A DNA stretch of 64,000 bases. Origin: Ancistrus triradiatus (lineage: Eukaryota; Chordata; Actinopteri; Siluriformes; Loricariidae). The DNA is taken from assembly GCA_025084515.1 (NCBI GenBank), contig JAJAGP010000086.1:62001-126000 (forward strand). Direction: 5' to 3'. The position numbers and the translations under genes were made by a program. Position 1 is the first letter of the stretch. Each line of letters begins with the position of its first letter. Below the pieces are notes generated by a model that did not search any database, was not told the origin of the DNA, and worked only from the letters and a program-made list of their open reading frames with translations. Below, piece by piece: positions 11,544-22,905 of the stretch.

Positions 11544-13080
11544 CAAACCCAAATCAGAAAAAGCTGAGACAGTATGGAAAACACAAATGAAAAAAACCAA
11601 GCAGTGTTCCTTATATTTACTTTTACTTCTATTTAATTGCATTTTTTTTCTGGTCAACTTCATTTAATTTGTTAATAAACATCCATTCCTGCATTTCAGG
11701 TCTGCAACACATTCCAAAAAACAGTTGGGTTGAGTGTTTGTTCTTCAAAGAAAAAACTGGAAGGGATTTCCATATTTCTCCTTCTACAGAGCATAATATC
11801 TTTAAACGATTCGAGGAATCTGGAGGATTTTTAGTGTGTAAAGGGTAAGGGCCCAAGCCTAAACAGAAGAGGGGTGATCTCCGCTCCCTCAGGCGGCACT
11901 GCATCAAGAACCGTCATTTATCAATACATAGAACCACATGGACAAGGGATTCTTTTGTCAAACCTTTATCAAGCTCTGCAATACAGAGTTACATTCACAA
12001 ATGCCACTTAAAACATTACTGTGCTAAAAAGAAGCCTTATGTTATAACCTTGTCCAGAAGTGGCATCGACTTCTCTGGGCTCGGAGGATCTAGGATGGAC
12101 CATCACACAGTGGGAACGGGGATTGTGCTCAGACCCATCAGTATAACAGATCTTTTTTGGAAGACGAAAAGATCCATCCAGACTGTTATGAGGAACAAGT
12201 CCATAAGCCAAGCTCTGTCATGGCATAGGTCGGTCAGGGCAATAGGTAAAATACACAGAGAAGTACACTGAGATTTTAGAGCAACATACAGTGGGGCACA
12301 AAAGTATTTAGTCAGTCGCTGATTGTGCAAGTTCTCCTGTTTAGAAAGATGAGAGAGGTCTGTAATTTTCATCATAGCTACACTTCAACTATGAGAGACA
12401 AAATGAGAAAAAAAATCCAGGAAATCACATTGTAGGATTTTTAAAGAATTTAATTACAAATTATGGTAGAAAATAAGTATTGGGTCAATAAATTTGGTTC
12501 AGCTCAATACTTTGTAACATAACCTTTGTTGGCAATGACAGAGGTCAAATGTTTCCTGTAAGTCTTCACCAGGTTGGCACACACTGTAGCTGGTATTTTG
12601 GCCCATTCCTTCATGCAGATCTCCTCTAGAGCAGTGATGTTTTGGGGCAACACGGACTTTCAACTCCCTCCACAAATCTACAATTTTCTTCCTGGTGTCC
12701 TTCAACAGCTCTTTGGTCTTAGCCATCGTTGAGTTTGGAGTCTGACTGTTTGAGGCTGTGGACAGGTGTCTTTCATACAGATAACGAGTGGAGGACAGAA
12801 GAGCTTCTTAAAGAAGTTGTTACAGGTCTGTGAGAGCCAGAAATCATGCTTGTTTGTGGGTGACCAAATACTTATTTTCCACCATGATTTACAGTTAAAT
12901 TCTTAAAAAATCCTACAATGTGATTTCCTGGATTTTTTTCCCCATTTTGTCTCTCATAGTTGAAGTGTAGCTATGATGACAATTACAGACCTCTCTCATC
13001 TTTCTAAGTAGGAGAACTTGCACAATCAGTGGCTGACTAAATACTTTTTTGCCCCACTGTAAGCTGCCTTTAAGATGAAC
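11544..13080 (+). mobile_element. Tc1-like element E, copy 1, interrupted by element B
   Basis: Begins after TA with CAAACCCAAATCAGAAAAAG, the recognisable end of a common fish Tc1 family. The plus strand from about 11860 carries a transposase remnant: LRRHCIKNRH (helix-turn-helix), then YIHKCHLKHYCAKKKPYV, then GIDFSGLGGSRMDHHTVGTG and, near 12270, the end of an EIL-EQ motif. At 12287 the sequence is broken by Tc1 B (12289-13059) and resumes with AGCTGCCTTTAAGATGAACG. Homology then fades near 13080, so the 3' half is lost. Confidence 0.85.
12289..13059 (-). mobile_element. Tc1-like element B, copy 1, internally deleted (771 bases)
   Basis: TA-flanked. Ends are CAGTGGGGCACAAAAGTATT and its inverted partner TACTTTTTTGCCCCACTG, with ~200-base inverted repeats. 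The minus strand keeps only the transposase start (MAKTKELLKDTRKKIVDL) joined directly to the segment just after the third catalytic residue (WRELKVRVAPKHH). About 730 bases, including all DDE residues, are missing. The join falls where both sides could read DL, so short homology may have guided the deletion. Confidence 0.93.
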
Positions 13081-13707
13081 GTAACCCATTTCTGTGATTT
13101 TGAATTAGGTCTCGCACCTTAAGCGTTCATGAACTGACGCAGAAATGTGGGCTTTAAGTGTGTTCCTGTACAGCTCGGGATGGGATGACCTTCTGTAGAA
13201 TCTGTTCGGTTCACACCTTTAACTGGAGGCCTCAGAAATGCTGACGGGATGGTTTTCAGCTCCTCAGTGATACCGAGACAGGAATAGAAGCAGCCAGTGA
13301 ATACAATATTGCACGAGCACCTTATTATGCAAAAATATCTCATATTAACTGTGATTTTTGTGCATGAGATCAAAGGCGGATTAAAAAGTGGGTCAGCGTA
13401 GAGGCTGCTTATTCCGTCTTTAATATTTCGGATCCGTTTGTTGACTCATCCTGCAGTCCACTCACAGCGAGTCCACTGAATTGTTATCCAGGCTGAGGAG
13501 TTTAGTGGGTGGCTGTGATTAAACGAGAAAGCAGGGGGCTGAAATAAAACCCAAAAGGAGCTCAGGCGAGCAAATGATTTTGGTTACAACGTGAAAAAAA
13601 AAACAGAGCTAACTATCGTTTAATATTACTGTTATTGTCTTATATTGTTATATTGTTTTATCTCATCTATATATCGTTTTCTGTTATTGATTATTATGAT
13701 GTACATA
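13081..13707. other. no gene or named repeat seen
   Basis: Unique-looking sequence; the minus-strand open frame at 13119-13373 has no family support. Confidence 0.4.
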
Positions 13708-13890
13708 CAGAGGGGCAAAAAAGTATTTAGTCAGCCACTGATTGTGCAAGTTCTCCTACTTAGAAAGATGAGAGAGGTCTGTAATTTTCATCATAGGTAC
13801 ACTTCAACTATGAGAGACAACATGAGGAAAAACTCCAGGAAATCACACTGTAGGATTTTTATAGAATTTAATTGCAAATCATGGTGGAAA
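13708..13890. mobile_element. solo terminal repeat of Tc1-like element B
   Basis: Starts after TA with CAGAGGGGCAAAAAAGTATT and follows the B terminal repeat to AAATCATGGTGGAAAATAA, then runs into AT-rich tandem sequence. No matching right end was found. Confidence 0.9.
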
Positions 13891-13938
13891 ATAATAATAA
13901 ATAAAATAATTTTACTAAAGTAATAGGTTCTTCATATT

Positions 13939-13971
13939 AATATTATTATTATTATTATTATTATTTATATT

Positions 13972-14034
<63 letters not shown>
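13939..14034. repeat. (ATT)n followed by (AT)30
   Basis: ATT triplets at 13939-13965 and an uninterrupted AT run at 13975-14034. Confidence 0.97.
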
Positions 14035-14040
<6 letters not shown>

Positions 14041-14770
14041 AATTATTATATATTATTTTGGATATGACACTCACACCAGCAACACATGCATATTGAGCAT
14101 AAAATCAAGTTCCTTTAAAAAAAAAAACCCCAAACAAACAAACTGTTCCTTTTATTGTAAATTGTGACCTTCTTTTGATCTTTGATTAATTCCAATCCCC
14201 CTTTAATTGACTTTTGTTCTGTCTCATAAACACGACAAACTTCTTCCAGCTCTGTTTCCCACACCAAGCCATTAAAGAATCTTTATGATAATGGCGTTTA
14301 TCCGCCACGCTGATTATCGCTTCCCCCGCTGTAGAATAAACAACGTTTGGAAAGAAGAGAAACTCTCATCAAACACTCATTAGGTTTGTTCCTCCAAAAG
14401 TTACCAGCTCAGCATGAGTCACATCGCAGGTTAAGAGAAGGTCGTTAGCATGCTTTATCAAAAAATAATTGCACAGCTTGCAATAAATACACAACGTCCT
14501 CTTTTAGATACCAGTGCAGGAATCGGAATGGATAGAAAGACCAAAAATAACCTGTATAATGTTAAATATCAGCTATTCTTTCACTAATAGGTCGTTACTG
14601 TACCAAACTCCCACGGCATCAATAAACAAAAATAATGGAGGCTCACGCAGGAAATAACAAATAAGCAAATTAACCACATGTACATCACCAGCGCTAACGG
14701 CACTCTGCAGATTAAGGCATTCATAAATGGCAGTCGCTCTGAAACAAAAGTTCTAAAAAGGAGAAAGTTT
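14041..14770. other. no gene or named repeat seen
   Basis: Unique-looking AT-rich sequence. The 66-codon minus-strand frame at 14584-14784 has no family support. Confidence 0.4.
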
Positions 14771-15400
14771 TTTAAATAAAACAAGTAAAGGAAGAAGGAA
14801 AGAAGAGAACAAATAGAAAAAGTATTGAAAGAAAGAAAAGAAAGAAAGAAGCAAGAAAGGAAGGAAAGAAACTAACAGGTGAAAACAAGAACAAATAAGA
14901 AAATGAAAAGAACAAAAGAAAGAAAAACAAAAAAGTCAAGAAAAGACAGAAAGACACTAAGAATGAAAAATAAAAGATAAAAAGACCAAAAAAAGATAGA
15001 AGAAAACAACAGATTAAGGTTAAAAGGGGTAACAAGAAAATTAAAAAAGTAAAAGATAAAGTAATAAAAGAAAAGGAATTCATAAAAAAATTATGTCAAG
15101 ACTAAAGAAGTAAACAGATATATAGACACAGATATAAGTCAAAGAAATAACAAAAAAATCAAGTGATAAATAAAACAGACTACCAAAGAAAGAAGGAAAG
15201 AAAAATGTTTGAAAGGGGGAAACACTGAAGGAAGGAAGCAGAGTGGATGATACTGCTGAGATGATGAAAGAAACCGAAATCAAAAATCACACAAGAAACA
15301 CAAACAAACAAAGAATCCAAGGGACAAAACAAGAGTCAACAGGAGATCACAGAACAAAAGAAATACTCCAAGGAAGAATCAACAAATACTGAAAGACAGA
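14771..15400. repeat. polypurine (GAAA-rich) array W1
   Basis: Nearly all A/G on the plus strand, with degenerate GAAA and GGAA units. The segment 14865-15185 matches 16328-16650 unit for unit, including the non-repeat phrases CAGATTAAGGTTA, TCAAGACTAAAGAAGTAAAC and AAGTGATAAATAAAA. Confidence 0.9.
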
Positions 15401-15439
15401 AATGGATCAAAAGTGGAGAAATAAAAAAGAACAAAAAAC

Positions 15440-15880
15440 AAGGACATTAGCTCCCCACATCCCGTACAGCCCGCGGCCGCCCTGTGACTGGAGCTCGGCC
15501 CGCGGTTCGACTGCACAGTGTTTCTGCCTTCTTCATTCTCTGTTCCCAATGAAGCTCACACACAGACCTGCAGCCACACTCAGCGAGGAAAGCCGGAGGA
15601 TCATGAGGGAGTCCCTAGTGGAAGCTCAGGAGCTCGGTCTGATTGCTTTCCTGACCATTTGCTCTTCAGGAATCAGGAGACTGAGAGACGCCTCACATTC
15701 CAGTGATGTTCACAATCCAACTCCAATTAGTGACCAACCGATCCACTGACGTCCACATAGTGACCCACTGGTGCCTGTGTGCGGTGATGATTCACCTTCT
15801 GCGTGTCACTCAAACATCTGGAATAGACGAGGCAGCTGGGAGAAGTATCTGTTCAAAGAGTCAGTGTGGGAGAAAAAGAA
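15440..15880. other. GC-rich unique island between two polypurine arrays
   Basis: Contains GCGGCCGC at 15472-15481 and balanced base composition, unlike its flanks. The plus-strand frame at 15402-15749 (115 codons) starts inside the purine array, has no recognisable domain, and is not called as a gene. Confidence 0.4.
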
Positions 15881-16650
15881 GAAGAAAGGTAGGACAGAAG
15901 GAATTAAAGAAAAATGAAAAGGAAGGAAGGAAGGAACGAAGGAAAAAAAAGAAAGAAAAAATAGAAAGATGGAAAGAAAAAATAAAGAAAGAAGTAAGGA
16001 ATTTAAAAAAGAAAAAAAGAAAGATGGAAGGAACAAAAGAAAGAAGGGAAAAAGGAAGAAAGGAAAAGAAAAGAAGAAAAATAAAGACAGAAAGAAAAAA
16101 AGGAAGGGAAAAAGAAAGAAAGAAAAAAGACAGAAGGAAAGAAAAAGAGAGAAAGAAAGATGGAAGAAAGGAAGGAAGGAAAAAAGAAAAAAAAGGAAGG
16201 AAGCAAAAAAGAAAGAAGGAAGGAATTTAAAAAAATTGGAAAGAAAGGAAGGAAAAACAAAAGAAGGGAGGAAGAACAGAAATTATTAAAGAAAGATAGA
16301 AAGAAAGAAAAAAGACAGACAAGGAGACAGAGAGAAAGAAAGAAACCAACATATGAAAACAAGAAAAAATAAGAAAGCGAAAAGAACAAAAGAAAGAAAA
16401 AGACAAAAAGACAAAAAGAAAAAATAGGAACAAAAATGAAAGATAAAAAAGAGCAAGACAGCTGAGATGGAAGCAGCAGATTAAGGTTACAGGGAGAAAC
16501 AAGAAAGAAAAAAAGTCAAAGAGAAAGGAAGGAATAAAGTATGAAAAATTTATATCAAGACTAAAGAAGTAAACAAATATATAGACTCACATGAGTATAA
16601 AACAAAAAACAAAAGAACAAGTGATAAATAAAAGACCACGGTTTGCTGAG
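15881..16650. repeat. polypurine (GAAA/GGAA) array W2
   Basis: A long A/G-only run. Its right third (16328-16650) is a diverged direct copy of 14865-15185. Long open frames on both strands here are artefacts of the low-complexity composition. Confidence 0.92.
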
Positions 16651-17394
16651 TGTGTTTTTGTGCTGCTGCCTCGGCTGGTTTAAACCTTCATCCATTAGAT
16701 CTTATCGTATCTCACACTCCTAGTTGGTACTAAGATCCAATCCCTCACAAACATAAACCATGTTTTATTAAACAGCTAAACACCTTCTTGACGCTGTAAC
16801 ACTTTGCCTGCTCTCTAGTAAGAAGACGTCTGCTGCTTAGCTAAAAATAGCTGAACGCTATCACATTTCTCAGCTCATCATCTCACACCTGATCATCACA
16901 GCCAGGTGGCAGGTTTTTTTTTGGCTGTCTGTTTACCAGCCGTCTCTTCTTGACATGTTTTGTATTTTTGAAACCAGATCCTCACTGTAACCAGATGCAG
17001 CTGTCATCAGAGATAAATGGCAAAGAAAGCGTCTGCTAGCGCGTTTGAACCGGAGCCGAGTGATTAGCAGCTGCCGTGTGGAGCTGAAGCAGGTCGGTCC
17101 TCCCCGTCATGTCCCATCTCACGCTCTCTGATGACCGATGAGCATCGGATGGACGTTTGTGGGCTCCAGCCAGCTAATCAGATAAGACGAAGGCTTCACC
17201 TGCTGCTCCGGCCTGTCTCTGCTGGGGGGCGGGGATGTGCCCCCATTAGCAAAAACAAGAGCTGCTCATGGGCTCAAGGAAAAAAGTAACTAAAGGGACT
17301 CAAAGGATAGATCTGCTGAAAAGGGTTCCAGGTCCAGTAAGACTGGATTTATTGGATTTCTGAATCTGTTTCTAGATTGGAGTATGCTGCATAC
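16651..17394. other. no gene seen; repeat-M end at the right edge
   Basis: Mostly unique-looking. 17365-17394 reads TTCTAGATTGGAGTATGCTG, which resembles the outer end of repeat M (GAGTATGCTGC-TTACATGA at 59840). Confidence 0.4.
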
Positions 17395-18000
17395 ATAAAG
17401 AAAGAAAGAAGACTGGCTAGAAGGCAACAAAGAAAGGAATGAAGAAAAAGAAAGAAGGAAAGAAGGAAAGGCAGAAAGGAAGGAAGAAAAAAAGAAGGAA
17501 GGAAGAAAAAGAAGGAAGAAAGAAAAGAAAGAAATATGTGTATTCTGTATACCTGAAGAAAGAAAGGAGAAAGGCTGGAAGGACTGAAAGAAGGAAAAAA
17601 AATAGAAGGAGGGAAAGAAAGAAAGAAATAAAAAAAGAAAGAAGGAAGGAAGAAAGGAAGGAAGAAAATAAAGACAGACGGAAGGAAGGAAGAAAAGAAA
17701 GAAAAACAGAAGGAAGAAAAAGAAGGAAGGAAAAGAAGGAAGGAAAAGAGAAGGAAGAAAAGAAAGTAAGAAGGAAAAAAAAGACAGACCAAATGAAATA
17801 AGAAAAGAAAGAACAAGAAAGAAAAAAGAAGGAAGGAAAAAAAAGAAAGAAAGAAGGAACAAAAAAAAAGAAAGGACCATAAACATGAAGAAGGAAAGGA
17901 GGAAGAGGAGTACATTGTATACATGAAGAAAGAAAGAAGGAAGAAATGAACAAATAAAGAAGGAAAGACGACAGGAAGGAAGGAAAGAAAGAAATTAGTT
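17395..18000. repeat. polypurine (GGAA/GAAA) array with embedded higher-order motif
   Basis: GAAA/GGAA units. The phrase GAGTATGCTGCATACATAAA at its left edge recurs in diverged form at ~17540 (GTGTATTCTGTATACCTGAA) and ~17908 (GAGTACATTGTATACATGAA), each followed by GAAAGAAAG. Confidence 0.92.
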
Positions 18001-18035
18001 CTTAATCTGGTTTCTAAATCAGAGTATGCTGTTTA

Positions 18036-19551
18036 CAGTGGTGCTTGAAAGTTTGTGAACCCTTTAGAATTTTCTGCATAAATATGACCTAAAACATCAT
18101 CAGATTTTCGCACAAGTTCTAAAAGTAGATAAAGAGAATCCAGTTAAACAAATGAGACAAAAATATTATACTTGGTCATTTATTTATTGAGGAAAATGAT
18201 CCAATATTACATATTAGTGAGTGGCAAAAGTATGTGACCCTCTAGGATTAGCAGTTAATTTGAACGTGAAATTAGAGTCAGGTGTTTTCAATCAATGGGA
18301 TGACAATCAGGTGTGAGGGGGCACCCTGTTTTATTTAAAGAACAGGGATCTATCAAAGTCTGCTCTTCACAACACACATTTGTGGAAGTGTATCATGGTA
18401 CGAACAAAGGAGATTTCTGAGGAGCTCAGAGAAATAGCTGTTGATGCTCATCAGGCTGGAAAAGGTTACAAACCATCTCTAAAGAGTCTGGACTCCACCA
18501 ATCCACAGTCAGACAGATTGTATACAAATGGAGGAAATTCAATTGTTACCCTCCCCTGGAGTGGTCGACCAACAAAGATCACTCCAAGAGCAAGGCGTGT
18601 AGTAGTTGGCGAGGTCCCAAAGGACCCCAGGGTAACTTCTAAGCAACTGAAGGCCTCTCACACTGGCTAATGTTAATGTTCATGAGTCCACCATCAGAAG
18701 AACACTGAACAACAATGGTGTGCATGGCAGGGTTTCAAGGAGAAAGCCACTGCTCTCCAAAAAGAACATTGCTGCTCGTCTGCAGTTTGCTAAAGATCAC
18801 GTGGACGAGCCAGAAGGCTACTGGAAGAATGTTTTGTGGATGGATGAGACCAAAATAGACCTTTTTGGGTTAAAAAAAAAAGCGTTATATTTGGAGAAAG
18901 GAAAACACTGCATTCCAGCATAAGAACCTTATCCCATCTGTGAAACATGGTGGTGGTAGTATCATGGTTTGGGCCTGTTTTGCTGCATTGCCATCATTGA
19001 TGGAACAATGAATTCTGAATGATATCAGAGAGTTCTAAAGGAAAATGTCAGGACATCTGTCCATGAACTGGATCTCAAGAGAAGGTGGGTCATGCAGCAA
19101 GACAACGACCCTAAGCACACAAGCCGTTCCATCAAAGAATGGTTACAGAAGAATAAAGTTCATGTTTTGGAATGGCCAAGTCAAAGTCCTGACCTTAATC
19201 CAATGGAAATGCTGTGGAAGGACCTGGAGTGAGCAGCTAATGTGAGGAAACCTACCAACATCCCAGAGCTGAAGCTGTTCTGTACGGAGGAATGGGCTAA
19301 AATTCCTCCAAGCCGGTGTACCAGATACTGAAAGCAAAGGCTCACATACTTTTGCCATTCACTAATATGTAATATTGGATCATTTTCCTCAATAAATAAA
19401 TGACCAAGTATAATATTTTTGTCTCATTTGTGTAACTGGGTTCCCTTTATCTACTTTTAGGACTTGTGTGAAAATCTGATGATGTTTTAGGTCATATTTA
19501 TGCAGAAATATAGAAAATTCTAAAGGGTTCACAAACTTTCAAGCACCACTG
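18036..19551 (+). mobile_element. Tc1-like element C, copy 1, transposase with stops
   Basis: 1,516 bases between TA pairs. Ends are CAGTGGTGCTTGAAAGTTTG and its inverted partner, and the inverted repeats are ~205 bases. Plus-strand transposase: start MVRTKEISEELREIAVDAHQ at 18395; first Asp region WKNVLWMDETKIDLFG; second Asp region QQDNDPKHTSRS near 19098; Glu in SPDLNPMEMLW. The frame is shifted in the helix-turn-helix region near 18480 and in the region near 18870-18900, and a stop (GAGTGA) falls right after the third catalytic segment at ~19228. The element sits in the end of a repeat-M fragment (GAGTATGCTGTTTA|CATGACC). Confidence 0.95.
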
Positions 19552-19725
19552 TACATGACCACCTGAATAATCAGATAACTAAATGCATGTAAACACACAC
19601 AGGCATTCCTTATGTTCTTTCTTCACCCTCCATTGACCGTCCTTCATTAGGGATCTAATCTCACTCTTTGACTCAGCGGTCTGGTTCTGACAGTTTATAG
19701 AGTTCCAGTTCTTTGAACTCCCGGG

Positions 19726-20052
19726 GAGATAATAACCGCCCTTTATCGTAATGGTCATAAAATTATTACACTGGGACTGAGACACCCCTTGGAGGTTCCT
19801 GCTGTGAGACGAGCCATAAAGGGAACTAAATGGAGACGGATCTCCTGTAGCATCGATCACCTTTAAACACCGCCACAAATAAACTCCTTAATGGTTCAGC
19901 TGCGCTTTAATTACGAGCTTTCATAACTCCGATTCAGTATCGATTCCTAAATGGTCCGTACTCGCACATCTGGTGCCAGAAACGCCAGAAATGGGGCTCG
20001 TTATGAAAGCATCGGCCGGGGGAACTTGGCAGCGGCCTTCACTCAGCTGGCG
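19726..20052. repeat. block X1, homologous to 36489-36826
   Basis: Shares with X2, in the same order and orientation, AGATAATA…CTTTTATCGTAATG (one base short here), CTGCTGTGAGACGAGCCAT, GGATCTCCTG-AGCATCGAT and GGGGAACTTGGCAG. No coding capacity in common and no terminal repeats seen. Confidence 0.8.
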
Positions 20053-20562
20053 TCCGCTTATGCGTGAACGTAATGTCAGTTAAAGAGTAATCAGGACGTG
20101 CCTGGCTACATGAAAATCCAATTACTGGAAATGGATTCGCTATCAAATGTCTAAAGTTCATACAAACGAGCAACGGAAAACAAACTGAGTACACAAATAA
20201 GACATGAGCGCCGACCTTTACCATGACCAGGATCTAGTTAGTATGCAGGCCAGGTCATGTTCAGGTTCAGTTCCACAGATAAATAACACACTCCCAGACA
20301 AAAGGAACATGAATTTGACCCCACAACCTATTGGTCAGGTGTCCAGAGCCTTATCCACTCTGTATAAGAAAACAGTGACCTAGAAATTCCAAACTTCTCC
20401 AAGATATTACTGATCATAAGTAATCTCTACTCCTCCTGTCCAGGTTTAAATGGAGAGGAAAAAGCGTAACGTAAAAATGATTCCTTTCCCTTCGGATCAC
20501 AGGTTCAGCATTTCAGCAGTAGAAATTATGAGACTTATGATCAGTAGGAACTGACAGAAGTT

Positions 20563-20652
20563 TGGTTTTTAGGTTGTTGTTTTTTTCAGGTTGTTGTTAG
20601 AAGGGTTATTTCCCTCTGGGATAAATAAAGTATCTATCTATCTATCTATCTA
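20563..20652. repeat. (TATC)n microsatellite with a LINE-like tail context
   Basis: Tandem TATC follows CTGGGATAAATAAAG, a phrase that often marks the 3' terminus of a fish LINE. Only this end is visible, so the assignment is tentative. Confidence 0.5.
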
Positions 20653-20790
20653 GAGCCCAAAGACAAACAGGTATGGAGGCACAGAGAACACACAGCGACC
20701 AGAGAGAGAAACTACGTAGGACGGAAATCACTATGAAAGTTTGGGACATGGCTTGGCACAAAACAAAAAATCACTGAGCATAAACAGAAG

Positions 20791-20935
20791 GCTGTGGTGG
20801 GTTAAGGTACTGGACTATGCAGCCGAAGGTCCAGGGTTCAAATCCCACTCCACCCACAATTGCTTGGATTGTAAGATCGTATAAGGTGCAAGTCGCTCTG
20901 GGTAGCGTCTGCTAAATACTATAAATAAATGTAGA
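20791..20935 (+). repeat. tRNA-derived SINE, copy 1 (shortened)
   Basis: Carries the B-box-like GGTTCAAATCC and the tail CAATTGCTTGGATTGTAAG…GTCTGCTAAATACT. The central AGCTGCCACTGTTGGGTCC segment is missing compared with other copies. Confidence 0.85.
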
Positions 20936-22539
20936 ACCATTTGTTAATCGTACCTGCTACAAGATGTTGCAGAGTGGAGAAATCTGTACAGGGCACCAAT
21001 ACCCAATGCTGTTGGGGTGTACTTCATGTTTTTGACTTAATATGTTCCAGCACCAGCAGTTCCAGTGTCAGATCCACAGAACTGTGATTTGAACTCTTCC
21101 CATTATCAGTGCAGAGCCTTAAGTGCTAATCTCTAGATCTCTAATCTCTCTAAACAGCTTGTTTGAAATATTTGTCTCTATCCACAAAGACTGAAATAAT
21201 CACCTGACCACTGCACGGGAATATTAAACGGCTCGATGATTCCCTTAGGCTTTCCAAAACCAATCGTTTTACAGAAACGGACAATGAAAGAGCCATAGAA
21301 CTACTGAATCATGGAGTGCTGTGTGTTATGATCCAATAAAACGTTCCCTGAAGGCCTGGCCAGCCTCACAGCACCATTCAGGTACATGGTGTGAAATGAA
21401 CGAGGACAGAATACGAGCCGATATACATTTATGGCCGGAGTGTCCGGGGCTGGAGGTCATGCCACAGGTGTAGTGTTAATACAGGTTCTTACATTAAGGG
21501 TAATCAGAGAACAGATTTGAACCTTCAGCCTTCGCTCAATTGTCCAGGATCTGAACTCTGAGCCTTCACACAGTTGCAGAACTTAAAGCAGTACTTCATA
21601 ACTAAATGAATACACGTGTGATGAGAGATGAATCAACTCACATTATGGGGTTTCAAATGTAGAGCAAAGCCAGGGGGTTCCTCAACGGCAGATGCGTCTT
21701 TCAGCAGGAGAACACAAGGTGTAAGGTGATGCCCTGGCTTCCAAATTCCCCAGATCAGAACTGTGTTTACCTATTAGCTCTAGAGGTGGGCAGAAGGACA
21801 TGTTGGATGTTTTGAACTTGTTGATGGTTTAAACTGAATACTAATCATAAAGTAAAACTAATCATCAGTATCTCTGTATTAACCAGTAAAAATGAAGGTT
21901 GCACTTTGTTTTTTAACCATGCCTCATAAACTGCTTACGTTCTGTTTCCAGGATCATCAGCAGATCCATGAAGCAGAAACACTCATTTTTTATGTAACCG
22001 CATGAACAGTTTTGTAAAGCAGCAGCCTGTCTCAGCATCTGATCACTAATAGCTCCACTAATTACAAATTTGCTGAAAATATCATCGCTGTATCGCCCCC
22101 TTGCTGTTAAATTGTTGTTCGGGCTCCTTAAATAGCCTCCCAGTTAACGATTTTGGCTCAAGGACTTTGGCTTCTCGCTGTTTCGTGCTCCTAAACTATT
22201 TAGACAGGATTTTTGGTCCACTGGAAACCTGTGGGATGCTCGTGCTTGTGCTGGCATGTTGTTTGGACACGGATTAAAGCAGAATTACATAAAATGCTCT
22301 GCAAAAAATAAACCCATAATAGATTATTTATTGCATTTTTGGATCAGCTTGGGAATAACAGCAACTTGAGAGCCTACGGAGTGGCAAGGAAAAAGAATAC
22401 AAATCTAGACTAGTCAATCTTCTATTGTCTGATTTAGGTGAGCCAGTAGGAATTGGAGCCTCGGTTATCTGTTCTTAGCTGACAGGAGGGGCACCCGATG
22501 CTACTTCTGCTTCAAGGTTGGACGTGTTGTTTGTTCAGA
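20936..22539. other. no gene or named repeat seen
   Basis: A 1.6-kb unique-looking stretch with no supported coding region. Confidence 0.4.
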
Positions 22540-22905
22540 GAAGCTTCTCTGCATACCTTGGTGGTAATAAGTGGTTATTTCAGTCACTGTTACCTTTCTA
22601 TCATATATAAGGCATTTTCACCCAGAGATGCCTTCACTGGATATTTTCTCTTTAGTCCATTCTCTGTACAACCTAGAGATGGCGCTGTGTGTGAAAATCC
22701 CAGTAGATCAGTAGCAGCAACCATGCCACGTTCAAAGTCACTTACATCACCATCCTTCCCCGCTCTCGGTTTGGTTCAGCAGCTCGTCTCGATAAAGCCT
22801 ACATGCCTAAAAGCACTGGGGTTAAGAACTGAACCTCGATTACACGGAACCGACACCAGCAATGACCACGTTATCCATTTTATTTCCAATTAACTCTCTG
22901 CTATT
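22540..22905. mobile_element. diverged fragment of a common fish DNA transposon (J)
   Basis: GTGAAAATCCCAGTAGATCA, AACCATGCCACGTTCAAAGT and TACATGCCTAAA follow, from memory, a widespread teleost repeat whose far end reads ACCTAATAAAGTGGCCGG. That end is not here; a similar phrase (GTACCTAATAAATTGTCTGG) occurs at 32014. The plus-strand frame at 22498-22893 overlaps this and is not a gene. Confidence 0.45.

Noticed and set aside
15402..15749. 115-codon frame in a GC-rich island
   Set aside because: Starts inside the purine array and has no recognisable domain.
15703..16502. Long open frames rich in Lys/Arg/Glu on one strand and Phe/Ser/Leu on the other
   Set aside because: They lie entirely in GAAA/GGAA arrays; open reading follows from the absence of stop codons in the repeat, not from coding.
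17290..17953. Overlapping frames of up to 198 codons
   Set aside because: Same low-complexity effect in a polypurine array.
22498..22893. Plus-strand frame of 131 codons
   Set aside because: Overlaps a recognisable DNA-transposon fragment and has no domain.
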